This document shows, piece after piece, positions 1 to 12,199 of a DNA stretch of 64,000 nt. Under the pieces are notes generated by a model. It did no database searches. It saw nothing but the letters and a program-made list of their open reading frames with translations, and had not been told where the DNA came from. Each line of letters starts with the position of its first letter. Positions within the stretch are counted from its first letter, which is position 1. Made by a program: the position numbers and the translations under genes. This DNA comes from Planococcus citri (taxonomy: Eukaryota; Arthropoda; Insecta; Hemiptera; Pseudococcidae): the NCBI RefSeq assembly GCF_950023065.1, contig NC_088680.1, forward strand, positions 23,052,559 to 23,116,558. Direction: 5' to 3'.

Positions 1-1280
1 TCGCTGGAAACTTCGAAACTGTGCTAAACAACCACTAATTAATTCGGAAGGTGAAAATTTGCGTGCTACACTGATTTCAGCATTCTACATATGTGCATCT
101 ATTTTTATTTTATTGAATTTTAAGTTGGCTATTTAATGCATCAAAAAAGTGACCAATTTTGAAAGGGATCAGAAATCGACAACGAAAATTTTCAGGATTT
201 TCAAGAAAGTGATTATGCCAAATTTTCCTAGACAAAAAAATCACCAATTGTTTCGAAGAAAAATCATTTTTTGCGAGAAAAATTGCCAAATTCAATTAAA
301 AATCGATAAAATTTTCAAGAAAAAGTGAAAATGAGGCATGATAGCAATTTTTTGTTGTTTTTGAATTGGGGAATTCTATTTTCTTCGCTAGTTTTTTGCC
401 ATGCGAATATGCAGATCTCATCCATTGGAAGTAAAGATACTGCAGTGTAAATAAGAATACTGCTTACTGAAGTTATGTATCTTCAAAAACTCTATTATCT
501 TGTTAGATGTTTGATGGAGAAATGTGTTTGTGATGGTTTCTTAGGGGCTTCTAAAGCCTCCAGGAGAAGTTTAGATTTCCCAGTTGACAAAAAATACCAT
601 GAAAACTTACGTATGTAGATTTGAACCGACCGACACAATAAAATTTTAACAGAGTGCTTGAATTGATCTAAAAACAATCGGAATGTTCGAATTTTCAGGT
701 ACTGAATTTCATAGGTTTTTTTTTTAATAGATTGCTTGAAAACTTGAAAATCCAGGAATTTACTGGAAGCTCCAAAACTGTGCGAAACCAAGAGACATCA
801 ATTTGGAAGGGGAAAAATCGTGTGGAGACCTAATTTCAGTTTTCTAGGTGCATCTACATATTTCTATTCGATTGAATTTTAATTTGGGATCAAAAAAATA
901 ATAATTTTGGTGAACATTATGCATCTAAAAAGTGACCAATTTTGAAATGGGTCGATTGTTCAGATGCTTAAGGTAATGATTGCCAAATTTTTCCTGACGG
1001 AGAATGGCCAATTGTTTTTTAAAAAATTCTCATTGTTTGCGAGAAAAATTGTCAAATTTGAAAAAAAAAATGGACAAATGTTTGAAGAAAAAGTTAATAG
1101 ATCTTCGAAGAAAAAAGTTGATAGATAGATTTTTCAAGAAAAAAATGGGTAATTTTTTTAAAAGGAAAACTGACAAATTTTTCAAGGAAAAAAATCATTT
1201 TATTTTCAAACAAAAAAGTCATCTGAAAAACGATGTAAATGCTAAATCTCTATATTCAACTTTGATTAATTTTTGAAACG
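1..1280. repeat. Dispersed repeat family A, two partial copies
   Basis: Positions 1-310 and about 410-1000 hold two diverged copies of one sequence. A third lies at 5280-6250. Shared landmarks are a block around GATACTGCAG followed by AATAAGAATACTGCTTACT (412-465 and 5290-5345), a block around GAGAAGTTTAGATTTCCC (560-580; diverged at 5525-5540) and an A/T-rich tail rich in AAAAATTG-like runs. Open frames such as 1004-1276 are low-complexity Lys/Phe and are not convincing genes. I see no transposase or terminal repeats. Confidence 0.6.
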
Positions 1281-2900
1281 AATGATACATATAAATTAAA
1301 CATTGAATTAAATAAGTTAACAAAATCCGGGATTAGGACTACCTAGGTGTGCTTACATAATTAGAGATAGCAGCGTTTGTTTGAGCTTGCCTAATTTTTC
1401 TAAAGCACATATTTTCAACTCAAATCTTGCCCCAGGGCTGTATAATGAGTTTATCTGGGCAAAAATCACACTCATAATGTTGAAAATCGGTGTATAAAAT
1501 CGTCAACTGGTGTGTGGTACCAGGAACCAAATTACTTCCTTCCCACTTCAGAAACCATTTGTAGACCTCCAAATAGATCACTTAGGTACGTTTTCAAGTA
1601 TTCGATCCTCTGGTTGATAATTAGCATAAAATGGCATTTAATACAGGATGGCAGTATTTACTCGTATGTAGGTACGTAAATTTTACCTGAGTAAAATTTT
1701 AATTGAATTTGTTTAATTGCAAAATAATGGTGGTGATATTATGTCCAATCTGGAAATTTCCACAGCATTGGAGAACATAATATTGTGAATTTTCTTCCTC
1801 TTGTTTTTTTACTTAAATTTTGCCTCATTACTCTGATGAGAATAATGTTTGTTTGTCTAATAATCGTCATCATTATGTTGGTTTTAAATGGTACAGAATT
1901 GGTATATTGAATTGGATAAGATGACACACGATGTGTGTTCTGGACCAAACCTAGATTTCGTCACATTCCAGTATTTAATTTACTTACTTCAGGTATTGAC
2001 GCTCATGATGTGAATTATTTACATTTTTATCCAGCATTTATGTGAATTGTTTAATTACAAAGTACATAATATAGGTATTTCCTATGAAATTACGTACAGA
2101 TAAATATACATTCGGTAGGTTGAAAAATCACCGGATTAATGAAAATACAGTATGAAATACTCGCACTTCTTTATTACCAATCATCGGTGGTTTTTCTGTT
2201 TCAAACTGAATAATCACTGCAAATCAAAACAAACTCAATAGGTAAGAGCATCATGAACAGTATGGTATACACGTTTTTGGAACAAATTACCATAATACTG
2301 CTACCAATTTGAATGGTCAAGTAATCTGTCTGCTCGTTCAGGGTTCTTTTTATAAGTAAGATAGCGGAGATTTGATCATCATAAAGTTTACGTAATGTAA
2401 CTGCTCGAATTATGGTGGTATTTAGGTAGAAATTATCCAAAAAAATTCAAAGGAATATTTACAATCTGTATGAACCTGGCAGGTTTTTCCAATGTTTCAT
2501 TTTCCAACTGAAATTTTGCCTCAGTATTCTGACCAGAATGGAATGTTTTTTTTTTGGCAAAATTCAAACTTGAACAGGTTGAAATAGTGTCAGGTACGTT
2601 CCTCCTCTGAAAGGAATCATAACTCTTGTGCATTGATCAAGTTTTTAATGTGGCGCGATGGCGGATGGATGCATTTTCTTTCATTTTTATACTTAAGATA
2701 GTTGTAATCTGAAATTTTCAAACGATTCCATTTTCAAAAATTCTGAAATTCTCGCCGAAATATGATTTTTTAATGAAGAAAAAAAACAGTTGCTGTGTAA
2801 TTGCATTCTTGGAATCTGATAACAGACCGTTCTTGAGTTGCGATTTTTGGGGCTTTTGAAACAGGAAATAAGTTATAATGAAGTAATGCTAATAGCCTTG
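1281..2900. other. AT-rich intergenic DNA, no gene seen
   Basis: No frame in this stretch has a recognisable domain, and none is flanked by convincing splice sites. The short open frames are hydrophobic or low-complexity and unlike any family I know. Scattered GTAGGTA-type words recur here as they do across the window. Confidence 0.4.
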
Positions 2901-3340
2901 TTGGATTACAACTACATCTTCCTTATAGAGTTTGATGCTATTCAAATTTCATCTACTTTATATGCATTCATGATGCATGTCTTTTGTGCTCCTTAGCATG
3001 AAGTTGTATGCTGGTCCGAAATGAATACATTTTACTTACTTACTGAATTGAATGCTGGTTATCACTGGATCATTGATTGCGGCTGATTTTTTCAGGTTCC
3101 TGCAGGTCTGCAATGGCCATACTGTACCTCCCTTGTGGGATGTTTTCCGTAAAAACATGCATAATTTTGTTAGGAACTTTTTCAAAATATTTCAATTTCA
3201 TAGCACTTTTTCACCATTGAAATTATCTTCACATAAAACTAACGCTAGATCCGTGCTGAGTGGATTAAAATACCTACGTCAATTAACATTTTTTTAGTGG
3301 TAGGTAATTTTGACCAAATTTTCAAAATTCGTACTTTTCA
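2900..3340. repeat. Dispersed repeat family B
   Basis: The block around TGCAATGGCCATACTGT (3110) and the upstream words GGTCCGAAATGAATACATTTTACTTAC recur at 6290-6560, and partly at 7400-7450. The 3052-3297 open frame lies inside the repeat and is disrupted in the second copy, so I do not call it a gene. Confidence 0.5.
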
Positions 3341-3939
3341 CTCATTTCAGTAAGTGTGGGAAAAATGTAAAAAGAAGTTTCGCATTAGCTGTTTGGCATT
3401 AGGTTTATTCTTTTCAGTCATTCTAGTGTAAGGATTATTGTGGGGGGGGCTGAGCAATAGTAGAGGGGAAATGTCCGGGTTGTAGGAGAATGCAAGAGCT
3501 AAAGGCGACATGTTTAGAGTTATCTTGATGTATTTCTTCAACTTCAAGTACAAGTAGAATTTAGTTTCAGGTGTAATTGTAGCTGTTTAAAGTGAATGGC
3601 GATTTCTTTTTACATTTTTAGATATTAGATAGCTCCATATTCCTCTCTAGTTTTCTGTCAGAGTCAGCAAGTCTCACTCACGAATGGGAAAGATTCTGCA
3701 GTATGAAAAAGAATACTATTTACTGGTTCCCACCTTCATTAGTATGGTAAATACTGCAGTAGCTCTTGCTAGATTTTTCGTTATTACTATTCAGTGTAGG
3801 CGTAGCCATAGACTCCTGACTGAGATTTTTTTCTAAATTTCTTCTCGGGAACAAAGGATATCATTTTTTCCCAAGTGTTGGAAATTGGGGTTCATTTGTT
3901 GATGTTTTCAATAGATGGTAAGCGTTGATTGTGTTACTA

Positions 3940-4330
3940 TACGTGATGGAAAATTTGTCTTGATCAGTCAAGATTCACTATGGAATGAAGATTTTTTGAG
4001 CTCTTGGAAAGAGAAATCGGTGATAATAAGACTAACTTCCAATGACCTTGATGGATTACAAGTATATTTACGCTTCCCTGATAGAATTTCTGAGTTGATT
4101 GTTTTTATCAACGTGTAGGTACCTACCTATTTGCCATCTATGATTTTTTCATTATTGTTACTTTTCTGCTGGTCCAAAATGAATGAAATTTACTTACTTA
4201 CTGACGGAATTAAATACCTAGGTTTATCAGTAGTTCGCGACGTGATGGTGCTCTGCCTTCTCAATGAGAATTTTTTTATAGATAACTACGTACCTACTAC
4301 CTACATCATTTTTTTGGTATTTTTTCAACG
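3940..4330. repeat. Dispersed repeat family C, copy 1
   Basis: A stretch beginning near GAAATCGGTGATAA and running through GATTACAAGTATATTTACGC to ATTAAATACCTAGGTTT is repeated at about 13240-13510. The copies differ by substitutions and small indels, and the open frames in them are not conserved between copies. Confidence 0.6.
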
Positions 4331-5279
4331 TTCACCCTAAATATCTCAAACACAGAGTTTTATCAGAGAAAAATGAGGATACATATTCTTCGAATGAAAA
4401 TTTTTACATTCTACCATTTTTGTTTGCAAAATCCCAATTCATTTTCAAAAATTAATTAGTTGTCATGTGTAAGTAGTTATAAGTATAGGATAGGAAGAAA
4501 ATTGAAAAAACTGACGAGAAATTGCTCCTCAAAAATTCTTACATTGAAGTGAGAAACTTGTACTTACTTTTATTTCAATAATTTCTCTTTCCAATTCCGA
4601 AATGAAATTTCAACTCATTTTCGAACTCTTTGCGTTATTTCTCCTTGCACAAAATTTTATTTCATTCGCAGGAGGTTTTTTTCGAAGTTCAAAAACGTGA
4701 AACTTTTCTTAATCCTCAAGTTTCAATTTAAAAAAAATTTAAATTCCAAAATAAAGTTTGATGAAAATCGAATAGGTACTCTGGGGTTATTTTACCCTAT
4801 TTTATTCCCATTTTGTTGCGATGCAAAAAGTTTTCCTTGTAAGATGTCAAAATTATTGAAAAAATGATTGAAATAATATTGTGTTTTGTTGCATTAAATT
4901 TTTCGTTTGCGGGTCTCATGAAGAAAGTTGATGAAAAAATTAAAAAATTTTCAGTTGATGAAATTTCACAGCAATTTCCATCAACTTTACTTTTTGTGTC
5001 CGCCTTGTGGCCCTCAACTACATGACAAAAAAAAATTTGCGATTTCTTATGCTATCAACCTTCAAAATGGTGACCTCTGGTGAGAAAATAATTCCCTATT
5101 TTTATTTTTTCCATTTTTGAAAAACTCGAGCTGCGGGGGGGGGCTTTCAATTTTCAAAAATTTGAAAAAATCCAATTCCAAAGAAAAGTTTTCAAAATCG
5201 AAAATTTCAAGTTCTAACAATCGTCACGAGAGTTTATTTTACTTGAAAGGAACTTTTTAGAGATAATAGTCTTCTGCCC
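4331..5279. other. AT-rich intergenic DNA
   Basis: Contains long A/T runs and a short G run near 5135. I see no gene, tRNA or structured repeat beyond low-complexity sequence. Confidence 0.4.
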
Positions 5280-6250
5280 GGATCAGCAAATCTGATCCAT
5301 TGGAAGTAAAGATACTGCAGCGTGAATAAGAATACTGCTTACTAATGTTTGCCAGATATCCGATGAGTTCCTCGTCGGTTATTCCGGCTGTCGTCCGCAT
5401 ATGATTTATTGCGCCGCGATCTTTGTAAGGTATGTTTAGGATATTTCGTCAGAAATTCTTTCAGTTATTTCTTTCTTGTGCTGTATTCGTTATTGTTTCT
5501 GAGGGGTTCCATGTAACCTCCGGGAGAAGTTTGAATTTTCCCGTTGACAAGAAATGTCACGAAAACATGAATGTTGATTTGAACCGCCGACACTATAAAA
5601 TTTTGACAAAGCGCTTGATTTGAATCATTTGATCTAAAAAGTACCGGAATAATATCCAGATTTTTAAGTACTGAATTTCCTAATATGGGTTCTTTTTTAA
5701 AGATTGCTTGAAAACTTTGCTGAAATTGCTTCAAAACCGAGCGAAACAACCACTACTCAATTTGGAAGGTGAAAAATCTGATGCAACCTTAATATTTCAG
5801 CTTTCTGTGTGCATCTATTTCTATTTTATTGAATTTTAATTCGGTCTCAAATGCATCAAAAAAGTTTCCAATTTTGAAACGGATCAGAAATCGACAACGG
5901 AAATTGTCAAGATTTTTAAGGAAATAATTGTCAAGTTTTTCCATACAAAAAATGGCCAATTGGGTCCGCTTGATCGATGATTGGTTCAACTAGTTGCAAA
6001 TACTGGATACTCCACTTCTCATTGTCAAGAGATTTTAAGTATGTAGGTAGTTATGGAATTGCAGTGTTAATTGATGAGAAGCTTCCAATTTTTCTAAAGT
6101 AATTACTTAAGTGGTAAGATTTTTCGAAAAAGAATTCAATTGGCCGAGTTTTTAAGAAAAAAATGACGAATACCTATTCAAGAAAAAAGTTGACATTTTT
6201 CAAGAAAAAAATGAACCAATTTTTTTTCATTTGGAAATTTCTCTCGCAAA
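5280..6250. repeat. Dispersed repeat family A, third copy
   Basis: A diverged copy of the sequence at 1-1000. It shares the GATACTGCAG / AATACTGCTTACT block, the GGGAGAAGTTTGAATTTTCC block and the tail. Opposed open frames at 5432-5623 (+) and 5465-5749 (-) overlap within it. Neither stays open in the copy at 495-791, so both are treated as chance. Confidence 0.6.
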
Positions 6251-6289
6251 AATTGATTTTTTTCGAAAAATCTTAATACATTTGTGATG

Positions 6290-6740
6290 CATGTCTTCTG
6301 TGCCCATTAGCATGAAGGTGTATGATGGTCCGAAATGAATACATTTTACTTACTTTACTGAATTTAATGTTGGTTATCACTTGATTTTTGCAGGTTCATA
6401 CTTGTAACGATGTTATGTGTGTGCTGTAGTGTTTGTAATCGCTCGTATCATCAAAAAATGGAATTTTTTTTTGGAATGAAATATACCAGTAATTAAAAAT
6501 ACATAATGCTTCCAGAGGTTTCTGCAGGACTGCAATGGCCATACTGTGTCTCATTTATGGGTGTTTTTAACCCTTTCGAAGTTAGCATAGTTTGAATGAA
6601 CCAAAATCGGAGATTAGTGATTTCATCATAAGGCATCATTCCAAGGTTACAAAACAGGAAAAAAATCAACTCTACAAAAAATGTTCACGTCCCAAAAGAG
6701 GAAATTTGGAAAAATCTTTTTGCTTATTTGTATTTGTGAA
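6290..6740. repeat. Dispersed repeat family B, copy 2, joined to another repeat
   Basis: Matches 2900-3300 around TGCAATGGCCATACTGTG. The sequence that follows (6571-6720, starting AACCCTTTCGAAGTT) recurs at 30976-31090, so two dispersed repeats abut here. Confidence 0.5.
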
Positions 6741-8111
6741 AAATAGAAATCACCAGCTGTTTTGAAAACATGAATTTTCAGGAGGAAAAATAAAATAAAA
6801 ACGCAAAAAATGGGCTAGATGTATTTCCTATTATTTAGAAATCAACTTACAAGAAATGATAATTTATAAGTATCTGGTGATTTCTGAGGCCAAAATTTTG
6901 CTGTTGTTTGAATGAAATTTTCAGACAACACGTAAAGTCGACACCTAACTGAGTCGAAAATCAGAAATGAAATCTAATCTAAATTTCAGACATGGAAAAA
7001 TAATCATCAGGGGAAAATGGAAACTATCCATTGTCTGTTTTTCATTGCTAAATAAGATTTTATACCTGATTTACGATTCAGTGATCTATTCCACGAGCTG
7101 TCTGAAAACCTCATTCAAACAACAGCAATGCATTGGCCTCAGAAATTTGCATCAGAATTGACAAACGGGGGGAGGGAGAGATTCAAACTGGGTGCTATTT
7201 ATATTGTTTTGTGAAATATGATTTTTTTAATGAAGAGAAAAAGCTACGTGTAGGTGCTGTGTATTGCGTAGGGTACATGGAATCTGATAACAGTTCTTGA
7301 ATGGAGATTTTTGGTGCTCTTGAAAAAAGAAATAAGTTATGATTATGAGAAAATGATTATGAGAAATTAATTCTAATAGCTTCCTTATAGAGTTTGGTAC
7401 TTTTCAAGTGGTCCGAAATGAACACATTTTACTTACTTACTGAATTGAATGTAATTAACATTTTCTTGAGTCAATGTCTTCATATTTTTTACTAATCTTA
7501 GTAAGTGTGGGAAAAAATTGATGGACTGGCTAATATAGATGGACATATACGCTATCTCCTGTAAAGGAGCGCGACTACGACGACGACGACGAGTATTTTA
7601 AATCAAAGTCATTAACTGATTTGTAATCAAATATGTGTGTCAGATCGACGATCTGATCCACCATGTCTCCAACCATTTTGTTAAACCAAATTATTCGGTC
7701 ATTCAAAAGGGTTACAATTCTCTGGTCGACTATCGGATTCATAAACTGATCTGTGTTCGCATGATGAAGTGCGTATATAGAATCTGATCTATTGAATAAT
7801 CTCATCAGTTCAGCTATTTTAAAGGGGGGGGGGATGGATTTGGGTAAGAATCCCCCAGTCTAGATTTTTTTTGAAAAAAAATTTTGATGGTAAAAATTAG
7901 TAATTTTCCAAACATTTTTAGCACTCTTCTTTCACTGGGATGGATGCCAATTATAAACCCATGTCTAGCTTGTTCTAAAATTTGTAGAAAGAAACTTGAA
8001 AAGTTTACAAAATTTTGTGTCTTTCCTTCACTTGGGCACGTCTCACTTCATTTTTTCATCTTTTTCGATAGGATGAAGACGCTTTTTTCTTCTTCTTAAG
8101 CCCACATTATA
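6741..8111. other. Intergenic DNA, no gene seen
   Basis: Holds a short partial copy of repeat B near 7400-7450, a (CGA)n run near 7576-7590 and a G homopolymer near 7827. Frames at 7575-7805 (-) and 7884-8099 (+) have no recognised domain and no splice context. Confidence 0.4.
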
Positions 8112-8904
8112 CAGGGTCCGCCAACGAAGTGTATCACATTTGTTACCGGCTTTTCGAAGAAAAGTCAGGTACTGTATTTGTCTCAACTGTGACAGTTTCG
8201 GTCCGGAGTAAATTTTCTTTGCGTTTTGGGGTGTTCGGATCATTGTGGGACCATTAGTTTTTTTTCAGGTTTCCTTAAAGTTTATATATATAGGTATTAG
8301 TAACCAGACTTGTCAACTAATGAATGGGTTAATTTTACTATACAAGTGGACTGACCGACTTCTCAACTATAGTTGACAAGTCATGGGTTAATTTTACTAT
8401 ACAAGTCAACTATGAGTTTTCAGAAACTTCCAGCAGAGCGCGCATGGCTTAGAAATCAAGGCGCGAGGACGAACGCAGGGTCTACAGTTGATTTGTAGTG
8501 AGTAGAATGTGATGCGATGGTGGAGATGTATGTAAATACATCGAACCTGAGTGTACACGACAACAAATTTTACCTGAAATTTTTCAGTATTTTATTGGCC
8601 CATGGAAAAATTAAAAACATCAAAAATGTTTATGCTGTTCAAGCTTTTTAGTGGTGTTTTAACTTTCTAAAAATTCAAATTACTTCAACTCCATTTTCGA
8701 AATTTTTCTTCAAAATTTAGCCTAAAAATCTGATAATTTTTTCCAACACATAGATTTTTTTAATATTAAATTGAATCTGCAAATAAAATTTTGATAGGTG
8801 ATTTAGAACAGAAATTATGCCAATTTTAAAATTTTGTTCACTTTTCAGGATATATGCCAAGCATAGTTGACATGTCTGGTCGCGAGCAAATATATATGTT
8901 CACG

Positions 8905-9470
8905 ACAGCACACTTATGAACCCATGTATGAGTTAATCTTGCATAAGAAGTGAACCAGTAGGTTTACCAGCCTGGCTCACTTTGTAAAGGCTAAAGTTAC
9001 ATAACAAGTGAGCCACCTGTTTCAAACTAGTTTTGTCAAAGTTAGCTGCGCGCACCAAATGTTTCTCAGAGATGTTCGCTAGATGTAGTACTAACATGAG
9101 GCCTATAGAATAGGAAGTACTGGTCGGCATACCCAAAGCCCTGTTGAAATTGGGTATGCATGATGATAAATTTGACTAATGATTTTTCTGCATTTTATTG
9201 CTCTATGGGAATACTGTTGATACCAAAAATTTTGATGTGGTTCAGACTTTTTGACAACCAAGCAATTTTCACAAAATTCAATATAGTTCAAAAAATTTTA
9301 AAATTTTTTTGAAAAAATTTTCTCCAAAAATTTCTTATTCTGTTTCTTGATACAGATAAATTATATATTTCAATGACTGTGCAATTCGAATTTCGATTAG
9401 TTAATTAGAACAGAAATTGAAAATGATTTTTAAAATTTTGAAATTTTGAAAAATTGGCTCATAAGCCTGC
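8905..9470. repeat. Diverged relative of the foldback arm
   Basis: Lies inside the foldback spacer and follows the same order of landmarks as the arm, heavily substituted: a tandem GTGAGCC/AAGTGAACC subterminal motif, then ATTTTTCTGCATTTTATTGC, then ATACCAAAAATTTTGATGTGG. It ends at another TA run (9479-9495). This suggests an older member of the same family nested with a younger one. Confidence 0.45.
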
Positions 9471-9509
9471 CGCGATGCCTATATATATATATATACTGTC
9501 TTAGAGTAC

Positions 9510-9923
9510 ATTGCGAGATCCGACATATACACAGGCATTGCGAGATCCGACCCAAAAAATTTCGAAAAATGCTAAAAACTCAAATAATAACCCTACAACT
9601 TCGTTCGAACGCATGTTCCAGTGTGTAAACAGTGCCTTTCTATGCATTGCCGCCATCAATTTCGCGATCCGCATAAACCGAGATCCACCAATGGCCTAAA
9701 CCTGATTTGGGGGTGGATCTCGCAAGATGCGTCGTTTATCTATTTTCAAAAATTGTATATAAGTATATGAATAGTAGGCAAAACGAGATCCGGCTGAAAA
9801 TGTGTGTACAGGGTCCCCCGGATCTCACGAGTACCATGGCATATGAGAGAACTTGCGAGATCCGGCAAAAGGATCTCAGGATCTCGCAATGCCCGATTTT
9901 ATATAAAACGGATCTCGTAATGT
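9510..9923. mobile_element. Small TA-flanked element with clustered GCGAGATCCG motifs
   Basis: Ends are CATTGCGAGATCCG on the left and, inverted with one mismatch, CGGATCTCGTAATG on the right, each next to TA. About eleven copies of GCGAGATCCG or close variants occur inside in both orientations, near 9513, 9540, 9664, 9679, 9715, 9783, 9818, 9855, 9871, 9880 and 9909. No protein is encoded. It looks like a MITE with internal copies of its terminal motif. Confidence 0.55.
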
Positions 9924-10599
9924 ATGGTTTTTACATGTATATATATATATATTTGCTAGCGACCAGACATGTCAACTATGCTTGGCATATATGCAGAAAA
10001 GTGAACAAAATTTTAAAATTGGTATAATTTCTGTTCTAAATCACTTATTAAAATTTTATTTGCAGATTCAGTCTAATATTTAAAAAATCTACGTTTTGAA
10101 AAAAGTAATCAGATTTTTAGGCTAAATTTTGAAGAAAATTTTTGAAAATGGAGTCAAAGTAATTTGAATTTTGATAAAGTTAAGACACCAAAAGTAAGCT
10201 TAAACAGCATAAAAATTTTTGATGTTTTTAAATTTTCCATAGGTCAATAAAATACTGAAAAATTTCAAGTCAAATTTGTTGTCGTGTACACTCAGGATCG
10301 ATGTATTTGCATACATCTCCACCAGCACATCACATTCTACTCACTACAAATTGACTATAGACCCTGCGTTCATCCTCGCGCCTTGATTTCTATGTCATGC
10401 GCCCTCTGGTGGAAGTTTCTGAAAACTCATAGTTGACTTGTATAGTAAAATTAACCCATGACTTGTCAACTATAGTTGAGAAGTTGGTCAGTCCACTTGT
10501 ATAGTAAAATTAACCCATTCAATAGTTGACATGTCTGGATACTAATACCTATATATATATATATATGTGTTTATGTACCAATTTTGTGGCAGAGTCAAC

Positions 10600-11330
10600 T
10601 CGAAACCTATGAAATTTTGAACAAAGTGCTTTATCCCTCCCGACTGGTGTATTGCCGAAATTTTGAGATTTCGAGTTTTATTAAAATCGGTCCAGGCGTT
10701 CCCTCGATATTTCAGATTAAGTGATATTTTTTGTCATTTTTGCGTCCTTTTGCAGACTTCCTCATCAGTTTTGTTTTTGGTATACCTATTTTTTTCTAAG
10801 AATAAATATTTTGCTTAGCAATAATCAGTAACATCTGTCTTAATATACCCAAACCATTTCTCAGTTTATTTCTTGTTAGGAACTCGATGGAAAGTCGGTT
10901 CACGTGTTCCTCTGACAGTTCAGCTTAGGTAGGCCTAATTTATTTTTGGTGGCATTTTTGCAGACTTTTGCAGACTTCCTCATCAGTTTTGTTTTTGGTA
11001 CACCTATTTTTTTTTAAAGCATAAATGTTTTGCTTAGCAAACACCAATGTCTGTCTTAATACCCAAACGATTTCTCAGTTTATTTCTTGTTTCGAAATAT
11101 TTAGGTTTCGAGATGGGACTCTTTCACGAAGGGGGAGCACCCCCACCCCCAATTTTGGGTGAAACTTTCAAAAGAAAATCTGGGGCATGTGATATATCGA
11201 ATTGTATGTTTTCGGTGACGCTGAACACGAATATGACGTCAGATTTTTGATTGGACCCCATCCATGGCCCCCGGCACCTCCCCAAAGGGGGTAAAAATTA
11301 AATAAAGTGTTTTGTTTGTGCGACACATGA
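10600..11330. other. Repeat-rich DNA without a gene
   Basis: Contains an imperfect direct duplication: the words CAGACTTCCTCATCAGTTTTG followed by AAATATTTTGCTTAGCA occur near 10754 and again near 10973. A TATGACGTCAGATTTT word at 11232 recurs in the tandem repeat that follows. The open frame 11047-11250 has no recognisable domain. Confidence 0.4.
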
Positions 11331-11762
11331 AATAGTACGTTTCTTGTAACGCTGAATACGAATATGACGTCAGATTTTCTATCTATTAAATTCTAAAAGC
11401 AATTTAATACTAAAATTTGCATATTGAAAGACATTGTTATGAATTCTATTTGAAAAGAACAATATGAAATCTCCAAATTTGCTTTATTGAGATTTTATTT
11501 GTTTTTTAAATTTATTTCAATGAATTGAAATATTATGCAAATTTAAAATAGTACGTTTCTTGTAACGCTGAATACGAATATGACGTCAGATTTTCTATCT
11601 ATTAAATTCTAAAAGCAATTTAATACTAAAATTTGCATATTGAAAGACATTGTTATGAATTCTATTTGAAAAGAACAATATGAAATCTCCAAATTTGCTT
11701 TATTGAGATTTTATTTGTTTTTTAAATTTATTTCAATGAATTGAAATATTATGCAAATTTAA
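11331..11762. repeat. Exact tandem duplication, 2 x 216 bp
   Basis: Positions 11331-11546 and 11547-11762 read identically by eye, starting AATAGTACGTTTCTTGTAAC. A partial, slightly diverged third copy of the second half lies at 11920-12077. Exact identity amid decayed neighbours points to a recent duplication. Confidence 0.85.
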
Positions 11763-11919
11763 AATTAATTACGCTATTGTAATACTTGAGAAACTAGTGA
11801 ATAAATAACTGACCCGAAGTTGATTACGACGTGGTAATGTTTAAAATCACAATCAAAAATTTACCCAAGAAATTTTAAAAGTTTCCAGTTATAATTGAAT
11901 TATGAACACCCTCGAAAAA

Positions 11920-12077
11920 AAGAACAATATGAAATATCCAAATATGCTTTATTGAGATTTTATTTGTTTTTTAAATTTATTTCAATGAATTGAAATATTA
12001 TGCAAATTTAAAATTAATTACGCTATTGTAATACTTGAGAAACTAGTGAATAAATAACTGACCCGAAGTTGATTACG
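11920..12077. repeat. Partial third copy of the 216-bp repeat with flank
   Basis: Begins AAGAACAATATGAAATATCC and runs through TAATTACGCTATTGTAATAC to GAAGTTGATTACGA. It matches 11671-11828 with a few substitutions, offset about 249 bp. Confidence 0.75.
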
Positions 12078-12199
12078 ATCTAGATATTTTTTTTATATTT
12101 ATAAAACTGTTATACTGATATAAATATAATTAATATGTTTTTAATACGTTTTTCAATTCTGAAAAGCCGGTTATCTCACGCTTTTTTGCGTGAGTGTTT

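Larger units (their letters stand above)
8285..10558. mobile_element. Foldback element, arms about 610 bp, in a TA microsatellite
   Basis: Left arm about 8285-8897 and right arm about 9942-10558 are inverted copies. The outer ends read AGGTATTAGTAACCAGAC and, inverted, GTCTGGATACTAATACCT; the inner ends share GACCAGACATGTCAACTATG. Each arm contains two copies of a subterminal motif around GGGTTAATTTTACTATACAAG. Both ends run into (TA)n. The arms differ by scattered substitutions, so the insertion is not brand new. There is no coding capacity. Confidence 0.8.

Noticed and set aside
1004..1276. Lys/Phe-rich open frame as a gene
   Set aside because: Low-complexity translation of A/T-rich repeat family A; not open in the other copies.
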